Shown: piece after piece, positions 1-5,432 of the stretch
How the letters are laid out: each line of letters opens with the position of its first letter
Position numbering within the stretch: the first letter of the stretch is position 1
Source of the DNA: JBBIJH01 sp037446075
Lineage (GTDB): Bacteria > Bacteroidota > Ignavibacteria > UBA10030 > JAHEZR01
Direction: 5' to 3'
NCBI GenBank assembly: GCA_037446075.1
Contig: JBBIJH010000082.1
Span: forward strand, 1 to 11,024
Length of the DNA: 11,024 nucleotides
Made by a program: the position numbers and the translations under genes
The notes under the pieces: generated by a model
What the model saw: only the letters and a program-made list of their open reading frames with translations
Told to the model about the DNA's origin: nothing
Databases searched by the model: none

Positions 1-826
1 CGTGTACCTCCTGCGGAAGAAACGGAAGTGGCGGCGCTTTGCGAAGGACTACCCAGCAGGTGAGCTTCTCTGGCGCTTGGGCTACGAAGCCACGATAGTG
101 GCGGAAAACCTTTTCCGCATCTCTGAAAGGATGAATGATTAACCCTGCAAGCACTTGTGGTCCAACTGGGTGAAGGCGATATTGGAAGGAAGTGACGATA
201 CCGAAGTTCCCACTTCCTCCGCGAACGCCCCAGAATATGTCTGCGTTTTCTTCTTCGCTAGTTCTCACCAACCTACCCTCAGCGTTCACAACATCCGCGG
301 ATAAAAGGTTATCGACAGTCAGTCCAAAGCTGCGACTGAGCCATCCAAAGCCGCCACCCAGTGTAAGTCCAGCCACACCAGTTGTGGAGTTTATTCCGAG
401 AGGCGTCGCCAATCCGAAGGCCTGGGTTTCGTGATCCAAAACCCGGAGTGTAGCTCCTGGCCCAACCGATGCAGTGCGTGCCTCGGGATCGACATGAACC
501 CACTTCATCGGAGAGAGATCGATCATAAGAGCACCGTTGGCTGACGCCATCCCCGCAATGTTGTGTCCCGCACCTTTCACGGAGACGAGCAGATCATGCT
601 CGCGGGCAAAGGTCACGGTACTGATCACGTCGGCGGTGCCAGCGCACCTAACGATGAGGGCTGGCCGGCGGTCGATCATTGCATTCCAGAGTGCCCTCGC
701 TTCATCATAGCCAGGCTCTCCCATCCGCAGCAGGCTGCCAAGCAGTCTGGATTTGAAGCCATCGAGAGTGGCGGCGGTAACGACGGTTTCGCCCCCGGTC
801 CTGGTAGTAACTCGGACATCATTCAT
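1..826 (-). CDS. FAD-dependent oxidoreductase, berberine-bridge type (partial, C-terminus outside window)
   Basis: Open from ATG at 826 down to the window edge, about 275 residues with no stop or frame break. The FAD_binding_4 (PCMH) fold is clear. It has RPALIVRC near residues 54-61, KGAGHNIAG at 84-92 whose His88 is the usual 8-alpha-histidyl FAD attachment site, then GINSTTGVAGLTLGGGFGWL and a GNFGIVTSF segment that precede the substrate domain. The family often has a second attachment through Cys in the segment before VAGL; here it reads STTG, so I infer single covalent attachment. Members oxidise sugars, alcohols or alkaloid-like compounds using oxygen or another acceptor; the substrate cannot be told here. 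AAAGGA lies about 7 nt upstream of the ATG. The C-terminal BBE segment should lie left of the window. Confident on family, not on substrate. Confidence 0.9.
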   Translation of the reverse strand, partial: MNDVRVTTRTGGETVVTAATLDGFKSRLLGSLLRMGEPGYDEARALWNAMIDRRPALIVRCAGTADVISTVTFAREHDLLVSVKGAGHNIAGMASANGALMIDLSPMKWVHVDPEARTASVGPGATLRVLDHETQAFGLATPLGINSTTGVAGLTLGGGFGWLSRSFGLTVDNLLSADVVNAEGRLVRTSEEENADIFWGVRGGSGNFGIVTSFQYRLHPVGPQVLAGLIIHPFRDAEKVFRHYRGFVAQAPEKLTCWVVLRKAPPLPFLPQEVH

Positions 827-974
827 GGCTTGTCCTTTCTAGGAAGGTGGTTGAATGGCGCTTATGGAGTAATTTGCAGTAGGAAGGTCATCATCTGAAT
901 ACTGTTGTGTGATTAACCACCAGAAGTATCCGGGAGTTCCCGAAGGTTACCCCCAGCCGTGGTGGGACGGCTGC

Positions 975-1367
975 TTACCAAAGACTCTTTAGCCTGGCAG
1001 TCAGAGGAGGTGAGACGAAGGTCGTGACGAGTACAAGCACCCATACTCGGCCACTTAGGACGTTGTAGTCAGCAAGCAGCTTCTCCCAGGGGTTCCCGAA
1101 CAGATAGTGGCCCGCGAGAAACTCGAACGCCACCGTGAGGAGAACCCAGAGAGTGCCGACCACAAACACATCTCGGCTTCTTTTCGGGCCTATCCATCGA
1201 ATCGAAAAGAGCGAGACGAGAAAGATGAGCGCGCAGAGGGTGACCGTGCTCACGACATGACCAGCGTGTTCACCGAGATACGGGGTGATCAAGACAGTTC
1301 GCACGACGCCGTTGGCGATCGCGAGGAGGACTAGAATTAACCAGATTAGTGCGGCGCGGAGAAGCAT
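975..1367 (-). CDS. Small four-helix integral membrane protein, conserved hypothetical
   Basis: A 130-residue protein with about four hydrophobic stretches (roughly residues 4-24, 38-59, 69-92 and 107-124) separated by short polar loops. This suggests an inner-membrane protein with no soluble domain. It begins MLLRAALIWL and has no cleavable signal peptide that I can see. The third helix is followed by an AGHYLFGNPWEKLLADYNV stretch, which looks conserved in a small family of unknown function that I recognise only by its general look. A weak AAGG lies 9-10 nt before the ATG, and the stop is TAA. A 7-bp hairpin (954-973) sits just past the stop but has no T-tract. The gene is 148 nt from the oxidoreductase on the same strand, so cotranscription is possible. 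No function can be assigned. Confidence 0.8.
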   Translation of the reverse strand: MLLRAALIWLILVLLAIANGVVRTVLITPYLGEHAGHVVSTVTLCALIFLVSLFSIRWIGPKRSRDVFVVGTLWVLLTVAFEFLAGHYLFGNPWEKLLADYNVLSGRVWVLVLVTTFVSPPLTARLKSLW

Positions 1368-1431
1368 GGGGTCGACCTTGCAGGTGAGAAAATATATTGG
1401 ACTGATGGGTTCGTGTCATATCTTGGCTTAC

Positions 1432-1447
1432 AGAAATCAAGATTTCT
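1432..1447. promoter_or_regulatory. Inverted repeat just upstream of the small-RNA promoter, possible operator
   Basis: AGAAATC and GATTTCT are perfect 7-nt inverted arms separated by AA. The repeat ends 3 nt before the TTGACA box of the rightward promoter and lies upstream of the 130-residue membrane gene on the other strand. Position and symmetry suit a dimeric regulator, but no regulator gene is next to it. A palindrome of this size could also arise by chance. Confidence 0.3.
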
Positions 1448-1450
1448 TGC

Positions 1451-1478
1451 TTGACATTGTGCGGAGAGTTTGTATATT
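1451..1478 (+). promoter_or_regulatory. Sigma-70-like promoter driving a non-coding transcript
   Basis: A perfect TTGACA box (1451-1456) and TATATT (1473-1478), which is 5 of 6 matches to consensus, are separated by 16 nt. Transcription should begin near 1484-1486. No credible plus-strand protein gene follows; an intrinsic terminator lies only about 45-75 nt downstream, so the promoter appears to serve a short RNA. Confidence 0.55.
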
Positions 1479-1484
1479 AGATAG

Positions 1485-1560
1485 TGATCCGTTTTAACGG
1501 AGTTGGATCGCCCGTATGGGCGAGCGTAAGGGTGTCTGTCAGAGGCACCCTTATTATTTT
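1485..1560 (+). ncRNA. Candidate structured small RNA converging on the DUF3800 gene
   Basis: The stretch between a good promoter and a strong terminator is about 75 nt and can fold almost completely. GATCC (1486-1490) can pair with GGATC (1505-1509), or CCGT with ACGG in a smaller alternative hairpin. GCCC (1510-1513) pairs with GGGC (1518-1521) around a GTAT loop and would stack directly on the first helix. The 10-bp terminator helix follows. Its 3' end overlaps the stop codon of the DUF3800 gene on the other strand. I recall a published set of conserved RNA structures named after DUF3800 because they lie beside such genes; I cannot test whether this is one. The same helices could form in the DUF3800 mRNA 3' end, but the promoter and T-tract favour the plus strand. 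Confidence 0.45.
1528..1560 (+). terminator. Intrinsic terminator of the candidate small RNA
   Basis: A 10-bp stem (1528-1537 with 1543-1552, one T-G pair) closes a GTCAG loop and is followed by ATTATTTT. Stem AAGGGTGTCT pairs with AGGCACCCTT. The T-tract exists only in the plus direction, so the signal is oriented for rightward transcription, although the hairpin could also help end the DUF3800 message. Confidence 0.65.
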
Positions 1561-2387
1561 GGATACAAGACATAGCCGTATCCCTCAATTCGGCCTTCGT
1601 AAAGGTGCCGATTGAATTTAGCCTCAATGATCGGAAGAAGTCGCCGTCCAAACTTCCCCAACTCGTTCTCGGGTATGAATCCATAACGCCACAGTATATA
1701 CTGCTTCACTGGATGGCCGAGCATATCGGCCAGTTGGAGACCTGCGATGTTGGCGGATTTCTGCTTCAGTTTGAGCTCCCAAGAAGAGAGCGCGCCCTGA
1801 AAAAAGGATGCACCTGTTTTCCAAGTTCCCCGCTGATAGATAGCACTGTACGATTCTGCCAATAAATGATCTTCGATCCGGCCACGAGACTCGGCCATGG
1901 TGTCCCCGACTCGGTTTATGTGATTCAAGTATCCTGCATACCGCTGGAGCATAAAACCCATGGCAAGATGGTATGGGTGTGCCGCTTCTTGCCCGTATTT
2001 CTCGCGCAGCGTTTTCTTGTCTATCACAACTCCCACGAGCGTGAAAATCGCTTTGTCCACAACATCCAAGAGATGGTTGTCGAACTCTTCGCGTCGCCGA
2101 TCGTCCTGCAAGACTTTGAACCATCTGCGCCGGTTGATGACGTCTTCACGGTGCAGAATCACTGGCTCGTCTGGATGATGACTGAAGTGCGTTGACTTCA
2201 ATTGTTCCAGCAACTTATGGAATTCCAAATAGTCAGGATTCTTGAACCAGCATCCAAGCAAACAGAGGAAGCGATGTACGATCTCCTCGGTTTTCCGAAA
2301 CACATCGTCGCCCTACTCGTCTATGTAAAGGCGGTAGCGGTCTTCAAAGTTCGACGGCCTTGTAGAGTCCTCTTTAAGGTACGGCAT
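1554..2387 (-). pseudogene. DUF3800 protein gene interrupted by an in-frame amber codon in the DESG motif
   Basis: From 2303 to 1554 an uninterrupted 249-residue frame carries clear DUF3800 features: HRFLCLLGCWF, PVILHRED, VVIDKK, MAESRGRIED and, near the C-terminus, SANIAGLQLADMLGHP. DUF3800 proteins start with a YIDESGD motif whose acidic residues, with the late Asp of LQLAD, are thought to form an RNase H-like centre. That motif lies upstream in the same frame: translation from ATG at 2387 gives MPYLKED...YRLYIDE, then TAG (2313-2315), then GDDVF. Ser is replaced by a stop through one base (TCG to TAG). GGGAGGAAG about 8 nt before that ATG marks the original start. Everything else is intact, so this is a recent nonsense mutation, a sequence error, or a codon that is read through. 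The GTG at 2303 would give a protein lacking the first active-site segment. Stop TAA overlaps the small-RNA terminator. Confidence 0.85.
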
Positions 2388-2547
2388 ACAAAGACTTCCT
2401 CCCAATCGTTACTGCGAGACGAATGTTTTTACAAACCAAGCTTGCATGCCCCGAATCATCACGAGGGGGCTCCACAACCCGTCACCACAAACCTAGCTTC
2501 AATTCACCATGATTAGATTATCCGCTTACCACCGCCTCCGCCTCCAT

Positions 2548-2907
2548 CTACACGCGCATCTCGGGCGCGATGAGGCGGCTCACTTCAACCATCGAGGTTG
2601 CCGGGCGTATCTCACCGAAGAACTCTCCATGTGCCTTGCCCACTTCCTCCCAGTCGGCGATATTGGTCACGTACATTCTCGTGCGCACAACGTCCTTCAA
2701 GCTCGCGCCTGCCTTCTGGAGTGCCTTCTCGATGTTCTTGATGATCTGGATAGTCTGAAGGTAGGGGTCCTCGACGCCTACAGTTTTCCCGCTGCCATCT
2801 GTCGCCGTTGTACCCGAGACCCAAATGTGAGGTCCAACGCGAACCGCGCGTGAGTAACCGACGACTGGCTCCCATGGTGTCCCGCTGGAAATTTTTTGTC
2901 TGGTCAT
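2548..2907 (-). CDS. RidA/YjgF-family protein, C-terminal strand cut off by an in-frame amber codon
   Basis: A 119-residue RidA-family protein (YjgF/YER057c/UK114), a family of small trimers binding reactive imines or enamines. Visible family features are GYSRAVRVGPHIWVSGTTA, IIKNIEKALQKAGASLKDVV, TRMYVTNIADW and RPATSMVEVSRL. At the position of Arg105 of E. coli RidA (PARSCVEV) this protein has Thr, so classical imine deaminase activity is not expected; it belongs to the Arg-lacking subgroups. The frame ends at TAG (2548-2550), but the same frame continues MEAEAVVSG to TAA at 2518, which is the expected final beta-strand of the family. The TAG sits exactly where the conserved Glu (E. coli Glu120) belongs, so GAG to TAG is the simplest explanation. 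GAGGAAAA lies about 6 nt before ATG 2907. The product may be truncated and unstable, or restored by readthrough. Confidence 0.85.
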   Translation of the reverse strand: MTRQKISSGTPWEPVVGYSRAVRVGPHIWVSGTTATDGSGKTVGVEDPYLQTIQIIKNIEKALQKAGASLKDVVRTRMYVTNIADWEEVGKAHGEFFGEIRPATSMVEVSRLIAPEMRV

Positions 2908-2977
2908 GGTTTTCCTCGAAGAGAGTTAAAACAGTCGAACTAGGCCTAGGATATTGACCTATGTAATCGTCTTCTGG

Positions 2978-3006
2978 TTGAAGATATGCTCCGCTCTCAG
3001 TATCTT
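2978..3006 (+). promoter_or_regulatory. Possible promoter for the plus-strand gene pair
   Basis: TTGAAG (2978-2983) and TATCTT (3001-3006) are 17 nt apart. The expected start, about 7 nt later, falls near 3013, almost on the ATG at 3015. There is no well-placed Shine-Dalgarno sequence (AGGTG is only 1 nt from the ATG), so a leaderless message is possible. The boxes are imperfect. Confidence 0.3.
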
Positions 3007-3014
3007 GTAGGTGT

Positions 3015-3326
3015 ATGGCACACCCAGTCGAACAAGTGGATGAGTTCCTCTCCACGTACGGCGCAATGCCCGGCGGAGAATTCCTTGCGATGGGATTCGC
3101 AGATCTTCAAAAGGGGGTGACGAGTGTACCCGGGCTTTTACTCTTGATCGGCGGGCCCCGGCTCAGGAATTTAGGGTTGCCTATTCCGAAGGCGCACGTT
3201 TGCCCCGAACACATGCTGTATGACCTGCTGTCAGAGAGCGACCCTGATTCGGCCCACTCACGCTATAATGCCTTCATTCGCCTACTCGTCAGCTTCGAAC
3301 GAGCCGCAGAATGCGTCAAAGAGTAA
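3015..3326 (+). CDS. Unknown small protein paired with a nucleotidyltransferase
   Basis: A 103-residue soluble protein that I cannot assign to a named family. It starts MAHPVEQVDEFLSTYGAMPG and has a Leu/Gly-rich centre (VPGLLLLIGGPRLRNLGLP). Its C-terminal third (EHMLYDLLSESDPDSAHSRYNAFIRLL) looks helical. No signal peptide or membrane helix is convincing. The frame is open upstream to 2982 but has no other ATG. It overlaps the next gene by 16 nt, and that gene lacks its own Shine-Dalgarno, so the two are probably translationally coupled. Small-protein-first, nucleotidyltransferase-second layouts occur in MNT/HEPN-like and AbiE-like toxin-antitoxin pairs; calling it an antitoxin would be inference from layout only. 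No HEPN RxxxxH motif or helix-turn-helix is evident. Confidence 0.75.
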   Translation: MAHPVEQVDEFLSTYGAMPGGEFLAMGFADLQKGVTSVPGLLLLIGGPRLRNLGLPIPKAHVCPEHMLYDLLSESDPDSAHSRYNAFIRLLVSFERAAECVKE

Positions 3327-3856
3327 ATCGACAGCGGCTTGAGCAATTCCTCCATGCTCTTGCTGCTGAGGCAAATCAACACGCGGACGTTTATCTCACG
3401 GGAGGCGCAACGGCTATTCTTCTGGGCTGGCGGGACTCTACAATCGATATCGACTTGTCAATCGTACCTGAGAATGATAGCATGCTTCGTGCAATTCCAG
3501 TGCTCAAAGAACGCCTCAACATCAATGTTGAACTCGCCTCACCGACAGATTTCATCCCCGAGGTGCCCGGTTGGAAAACCCGCAGTATATTTATTCTGCA
3601 GGATGGGCTCGTTGCCTTCTATCACTACGACTTCTACGCACAAGCGCTCTCCAAGATTGAACGGTTCCACGAACTGGACGTCGTCGATGTCAAGGAAATG
3701 CTACAACGCAGACTGATTGACCCAGTTCGTCTCAGAGAAATGTTCGAGGCGATTGTCCCCTTCCTCTATCGATTCCCAGCCATCAGTCCCGAGACATTCA
3801 GACAGAACTTAGAAGTTGTCCTTTCTGGTACACCCAGTCGAGACCCGAAAGTGTAA
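3311..3856 (+). CDS. Minimal nucleotidyltransferase-fold protein (MNT/AbiEii-like)
   Basis: A 181-residue protein with the nucleotidyltransferase signature near its N-terminus: YLTGGATAILLGWRDST followed by IDIDL. Gly31-Gly32 are the usual phosphate-binding turn, Asp46 and Asp48 the metal-binding pair, and Glu74 in NVEL is a candidate third acid. The rest is a helical domain (YHYDFYAQALSKIERF, VKEMLQRRLID) as in DUF6036/AbiEii-type proteins. Members transfer NMP groups to RNA or protein, and several are toxins or antitoxins of bacterial defence pairs. ATG 3311 lies inside the end of the preceding gene and no Shine-Dalgarno is visible, which suggests coupled expression. The stop is TAA, and the minus-strand gene ends only 18 nt away, so the two transcripts converge. 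Family is clear from the motif; the target is unknown. Confidence 0.8.
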   Translation: MRQRVNRQRLEQFLHALAAEANQHADVYLTGGATAILLGWRDSTIDIDLSIVPENDSMLRAIPVLKERLNINVELASPTDFIPEVPGWKTRSIFILQDGLVAFYHYDFYAQALSKIERFHELDVVDVKEMLQRRLIDPVRLREMFEAIVPFLYRFPAISPETFRQNLEVVLSGTPSRDPKV

Positions 3857-3874
3857 TGCGAATCGAGGTTTCGG

Positions 3875-4135
3875 CTACGACTTCCCGTGCATCGCCTTGA
3901 CTTCTTCGGGCGAGAACTTCACGAGCTTAATAGCGCGAGCTTTATGACGGATAAAAGAGGGGACTGATAACAGCGCGTGGCTGTGGCTTTCGGCATCGAC
4001 GATCGCCCAGCCAGTGTGATCCCCATCCATGCAGCCCCAATCAAAATGCGTGATGTGTCCTAAGACGAGCACTTGCTCGATGGCCTTCACGCACTCTTCT
4101 GGGACGTGGGGTGAGACTACCAGGTATCGGTCCAT
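3875..4135 (-). CDS. Small conserved-looking protein of unknown function
   Basis: An 86-residue protein beginning MDRYLVVSPHVPEECVKAIE, with a central HFDWGCMDGDHTGWAIVDAE stretch and ending in KLVKFSPEEVKAMHGKS. The pattern of strand, helix, strand and a helix rich in Ala/His suggests a small alpha/beta (ferredoxin-like) domain. I recall similar short proteins in soil bacteria but know no function. There is no signal peptide or membrane segment. An excellent AGGAGG lies 6 nt before the ATG, which settles the start, and the stop is TAG. It follows the DUF4037 gene by 67 nt on the same strand and could be the last gene of that transcript; its strong ribosome site would also allow separate expression. 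Confidence 0.75.
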   Translation of the reverse strand: MDRYLVVSPHVPEECVKAIEQVLVLGHITHFDWGCMDGDHTGWAIVDAESHSHALLSVPSFIRHKARAIKLVKFSPEEVKAMHGKS

Positions 4136-4202
4136 GATCGCCTCCTCGCTTTAGGTTGACATGCAGTAGGTTTTGAGTCTCGTTACCGTATTTGCGGCGC
4201 TT

Positions 4203-5240
4203 TTAGGTTCGAAGACGCTTCTGGAAATAATCGCTGGAGTCGAAGAGTACCTCCCGGGCCATCACTTCCCAATACTCCACCTCGTTGAACTTGAGATGAA
4301 GCCACTCTTTGGGCACTTGCTTGTAGATCTCCAGGGCCGACTCGTACAAGATGAGGTCCGTCAGTGATTCGTCAAACGGCTTGAACCGTGGAGGCCCTGT
4401 AAGCCCGAGCCGGTGGATTTCTTCGGCGTAGATATGGGCGATCTCCACGAAGGCCATCACACGCTCTCGCCATGAGTCGGTGTGCAGGACTCGCTGCAAC
4501 TGGGCGTCGACCCCGGGGACGAGTCGAGGTAACGTCAGGAATTTCCTGTACAGCCATTTGGTGTAGGGCGCATACGTCTTGTTCAGGAGAAAGGCAAGCT
4601 CAAGGGCACGCTTGATGGCAGCGCCGAGGAACATTTGGGCGGAGAACCAGTCCTGCCGCCGCGCACAGCGATGAATATTGTACGGCGCGTCTCGTCCTGT
4701 AAAGTACATACACCAGTCGGCTAACTTTTTCTTCCAGACCAGTTCCGGATAATAGCGAAAACCTTCGCGGCGGCGTGTGAGTTCGCCGGTGGGATCGTGG
4801 AAGACTTCTCCGTTGGTGGCGTGGAAGAGATCGGCCTCCGTGGCCCGGAACCAGCCAACGAGTTTCCGCGGCGGTTGAGCACTTCCCGTGAATCTCTTGA
4901 AGAAGCCGTCGATGCTTTCCACCGTAACCCCGGTAGCCCTCTGCCTGACCCGATGGACAGGGAATCCCTGATAGGTTCGAGGGAGGGCACGAGCGAGGTA
5001 GCCTTCGAGCTTCTTTGCCTCTTGCGGGAAGTCTCGTGCTGAAAGCAGGATATTTGTCCGGGGACCCCAGTGATGGTCGCGGGAGATCTCATCATCCAGC
5101 CCCGCCGCATCCGATCCGCTTCCGAAAACCCCGCAGCTCATTCTTTCAGCAAGGTCAGGAAATCCTTTTTGAATGGCGGGAAGAACCGCCTCGTGGAAAA
5201 AGGCACGGCTGATTGCTAAGCCCTTCATGGCTTGCCCCAT
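4203..5240 (-). CDS. DUF4037 nucleotidyltransferase-like protein
   Basis: A 345-residue protein with the DUF4037 signature: VFGSGSDAAGLDDEISRDHHWGPR at residues 38-61. GSGSD resembles the GS motif, and the DDE/SRDH acids the metal site, of the nucleotidyltransferase superfamily. A long helical C-terminal region follows (LVWKKKLADWCMYF, MFLGAAIKRALELAFLLNKTYAPY, DLILYESALEIYKQVPKEW), again typical. The reaction is not established for the family; streptomycin adenylyltransferase-like enzymes are the nearest concept. ATG 5240 has no Shine-Dalgarno. The second ATG at 5228 (MKGLAISRAFF) has GGGG about 6 nt ahead and gives the usual family beginning, so it may be the true start. The gene follows the 42-residue ORF by 63 nt in the same frame. 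Stop TAA. Confidence 0.85.
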   Translation of the reverse strand: MGQAMKGLAISRAFFHEAVLPAIQKGFPDLAERMSCGVFGSGSDAAGLDDEISRDHHWGPRTNILLSARDFPQEAKKLEGYLARALPRTYQGFPVHRVRQRATGVTVESIDGFFKRFTGSAQPPRKLVGWFRATEADLFHATNGEVFHDPTGELTRRREGFRYYPELVWKKKLADWCMYFTGRDAPYNIHRCARRQDWFSAQMFLGAAIKRALELAFLLNKTYAPYTKWLYRKFLTLPRLVPGVDAQLQRVLHTDSWRERVMAFVEIAHIYAEEIHRLGLTGPPRFKPFDESLTDLILYESALEIYKQVPKEWLHLKFNEVEYWEVMAREVLFDSSDYFQKRLRT

Positions 5241-5303
5241 GGGATCTCAGGGCGTCGTTGACTCTTGTGTTGCCACAACGAAGACCAATTCTCCCGGATA
5301 CCT

Positions 5304-5432
5304 TCAACGGGACGAAGTCTGATCGTAATCAGTGTAGAGATGCTCCACCTCAAATCCAGTGCTTGCACTTCGTGGCACGGGTAGATCCTTTCTGAGCCTG
5401 GCTATCTGATCCAGTGGAACCTCGTTGCTCAT
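5304..5432 (-). CDS. Short 42-residue ORF coupled to the aspartate carbamoyltransferase homologue
   Basis: ATG at 5432 overlaps the TGA of the preceding gene in an ATGA arrangement, the classic sign of coupled translation, and the frame ends at TGA (5304-5306). The product begins MSNEVPLDQIARLRKDLPVP and contains FEVEHLYTDYDQ. It is polar, with a likely short N-terminal helix and an acidic C-terminal half, and has no membrane segment. I do not recognise it. It fills most of the otherwise empty gap before the DUF4037 gene and is in that gene's frame, separated from it by two stops, so a decayed N-terminal extension of DUF4037 is an alternative. No Shine-Dalgarno is visible, as expected if it depends on reinitiation. 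Existence is inferred from position and composition only. Confidence 0.45.
   Translation of the reverse strand: MSNEVPLDQIARLRKDLPVPRSASTGFEVEHLYTDYDQTSSR

Noticed and set aside
954..973. 7-bp hairpin after the membrane-protein gene as an intrinsic terminator
   Set aside because: The helix is good but is followed by GGGGGTAACC with no T-tract, so it is at most a weak or Rho-assisted end.
1346..1684. Minus-strand frame of 112 codons across the DUF3800 3' end and the small-RNA region
   Set aside because: It overlaps the clearly homologous DUF3800 frame in another register and spans the promoter, hairpins and terminator; its product has no recognisable features.
2436..2450. CCAAGCTTGCATGCC, identical to the left edge of the pUC-type polylinker, suggesting a cloning junction
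   Set aside because: The match stops abruptly on both sides after 15 bases and neither side continues into vector; genes on both sides belong to normal spacing on the same strand. Chance is more likely, though a read check is easy.
2313..2550. Genome-wide reassignment of TAG to an amino acid
   Set aside because: The two interruptions expect different residues (Ser and Glu), and other genes in the window (ending at 3875 and 9839) appear to use TAG as their normal stop.
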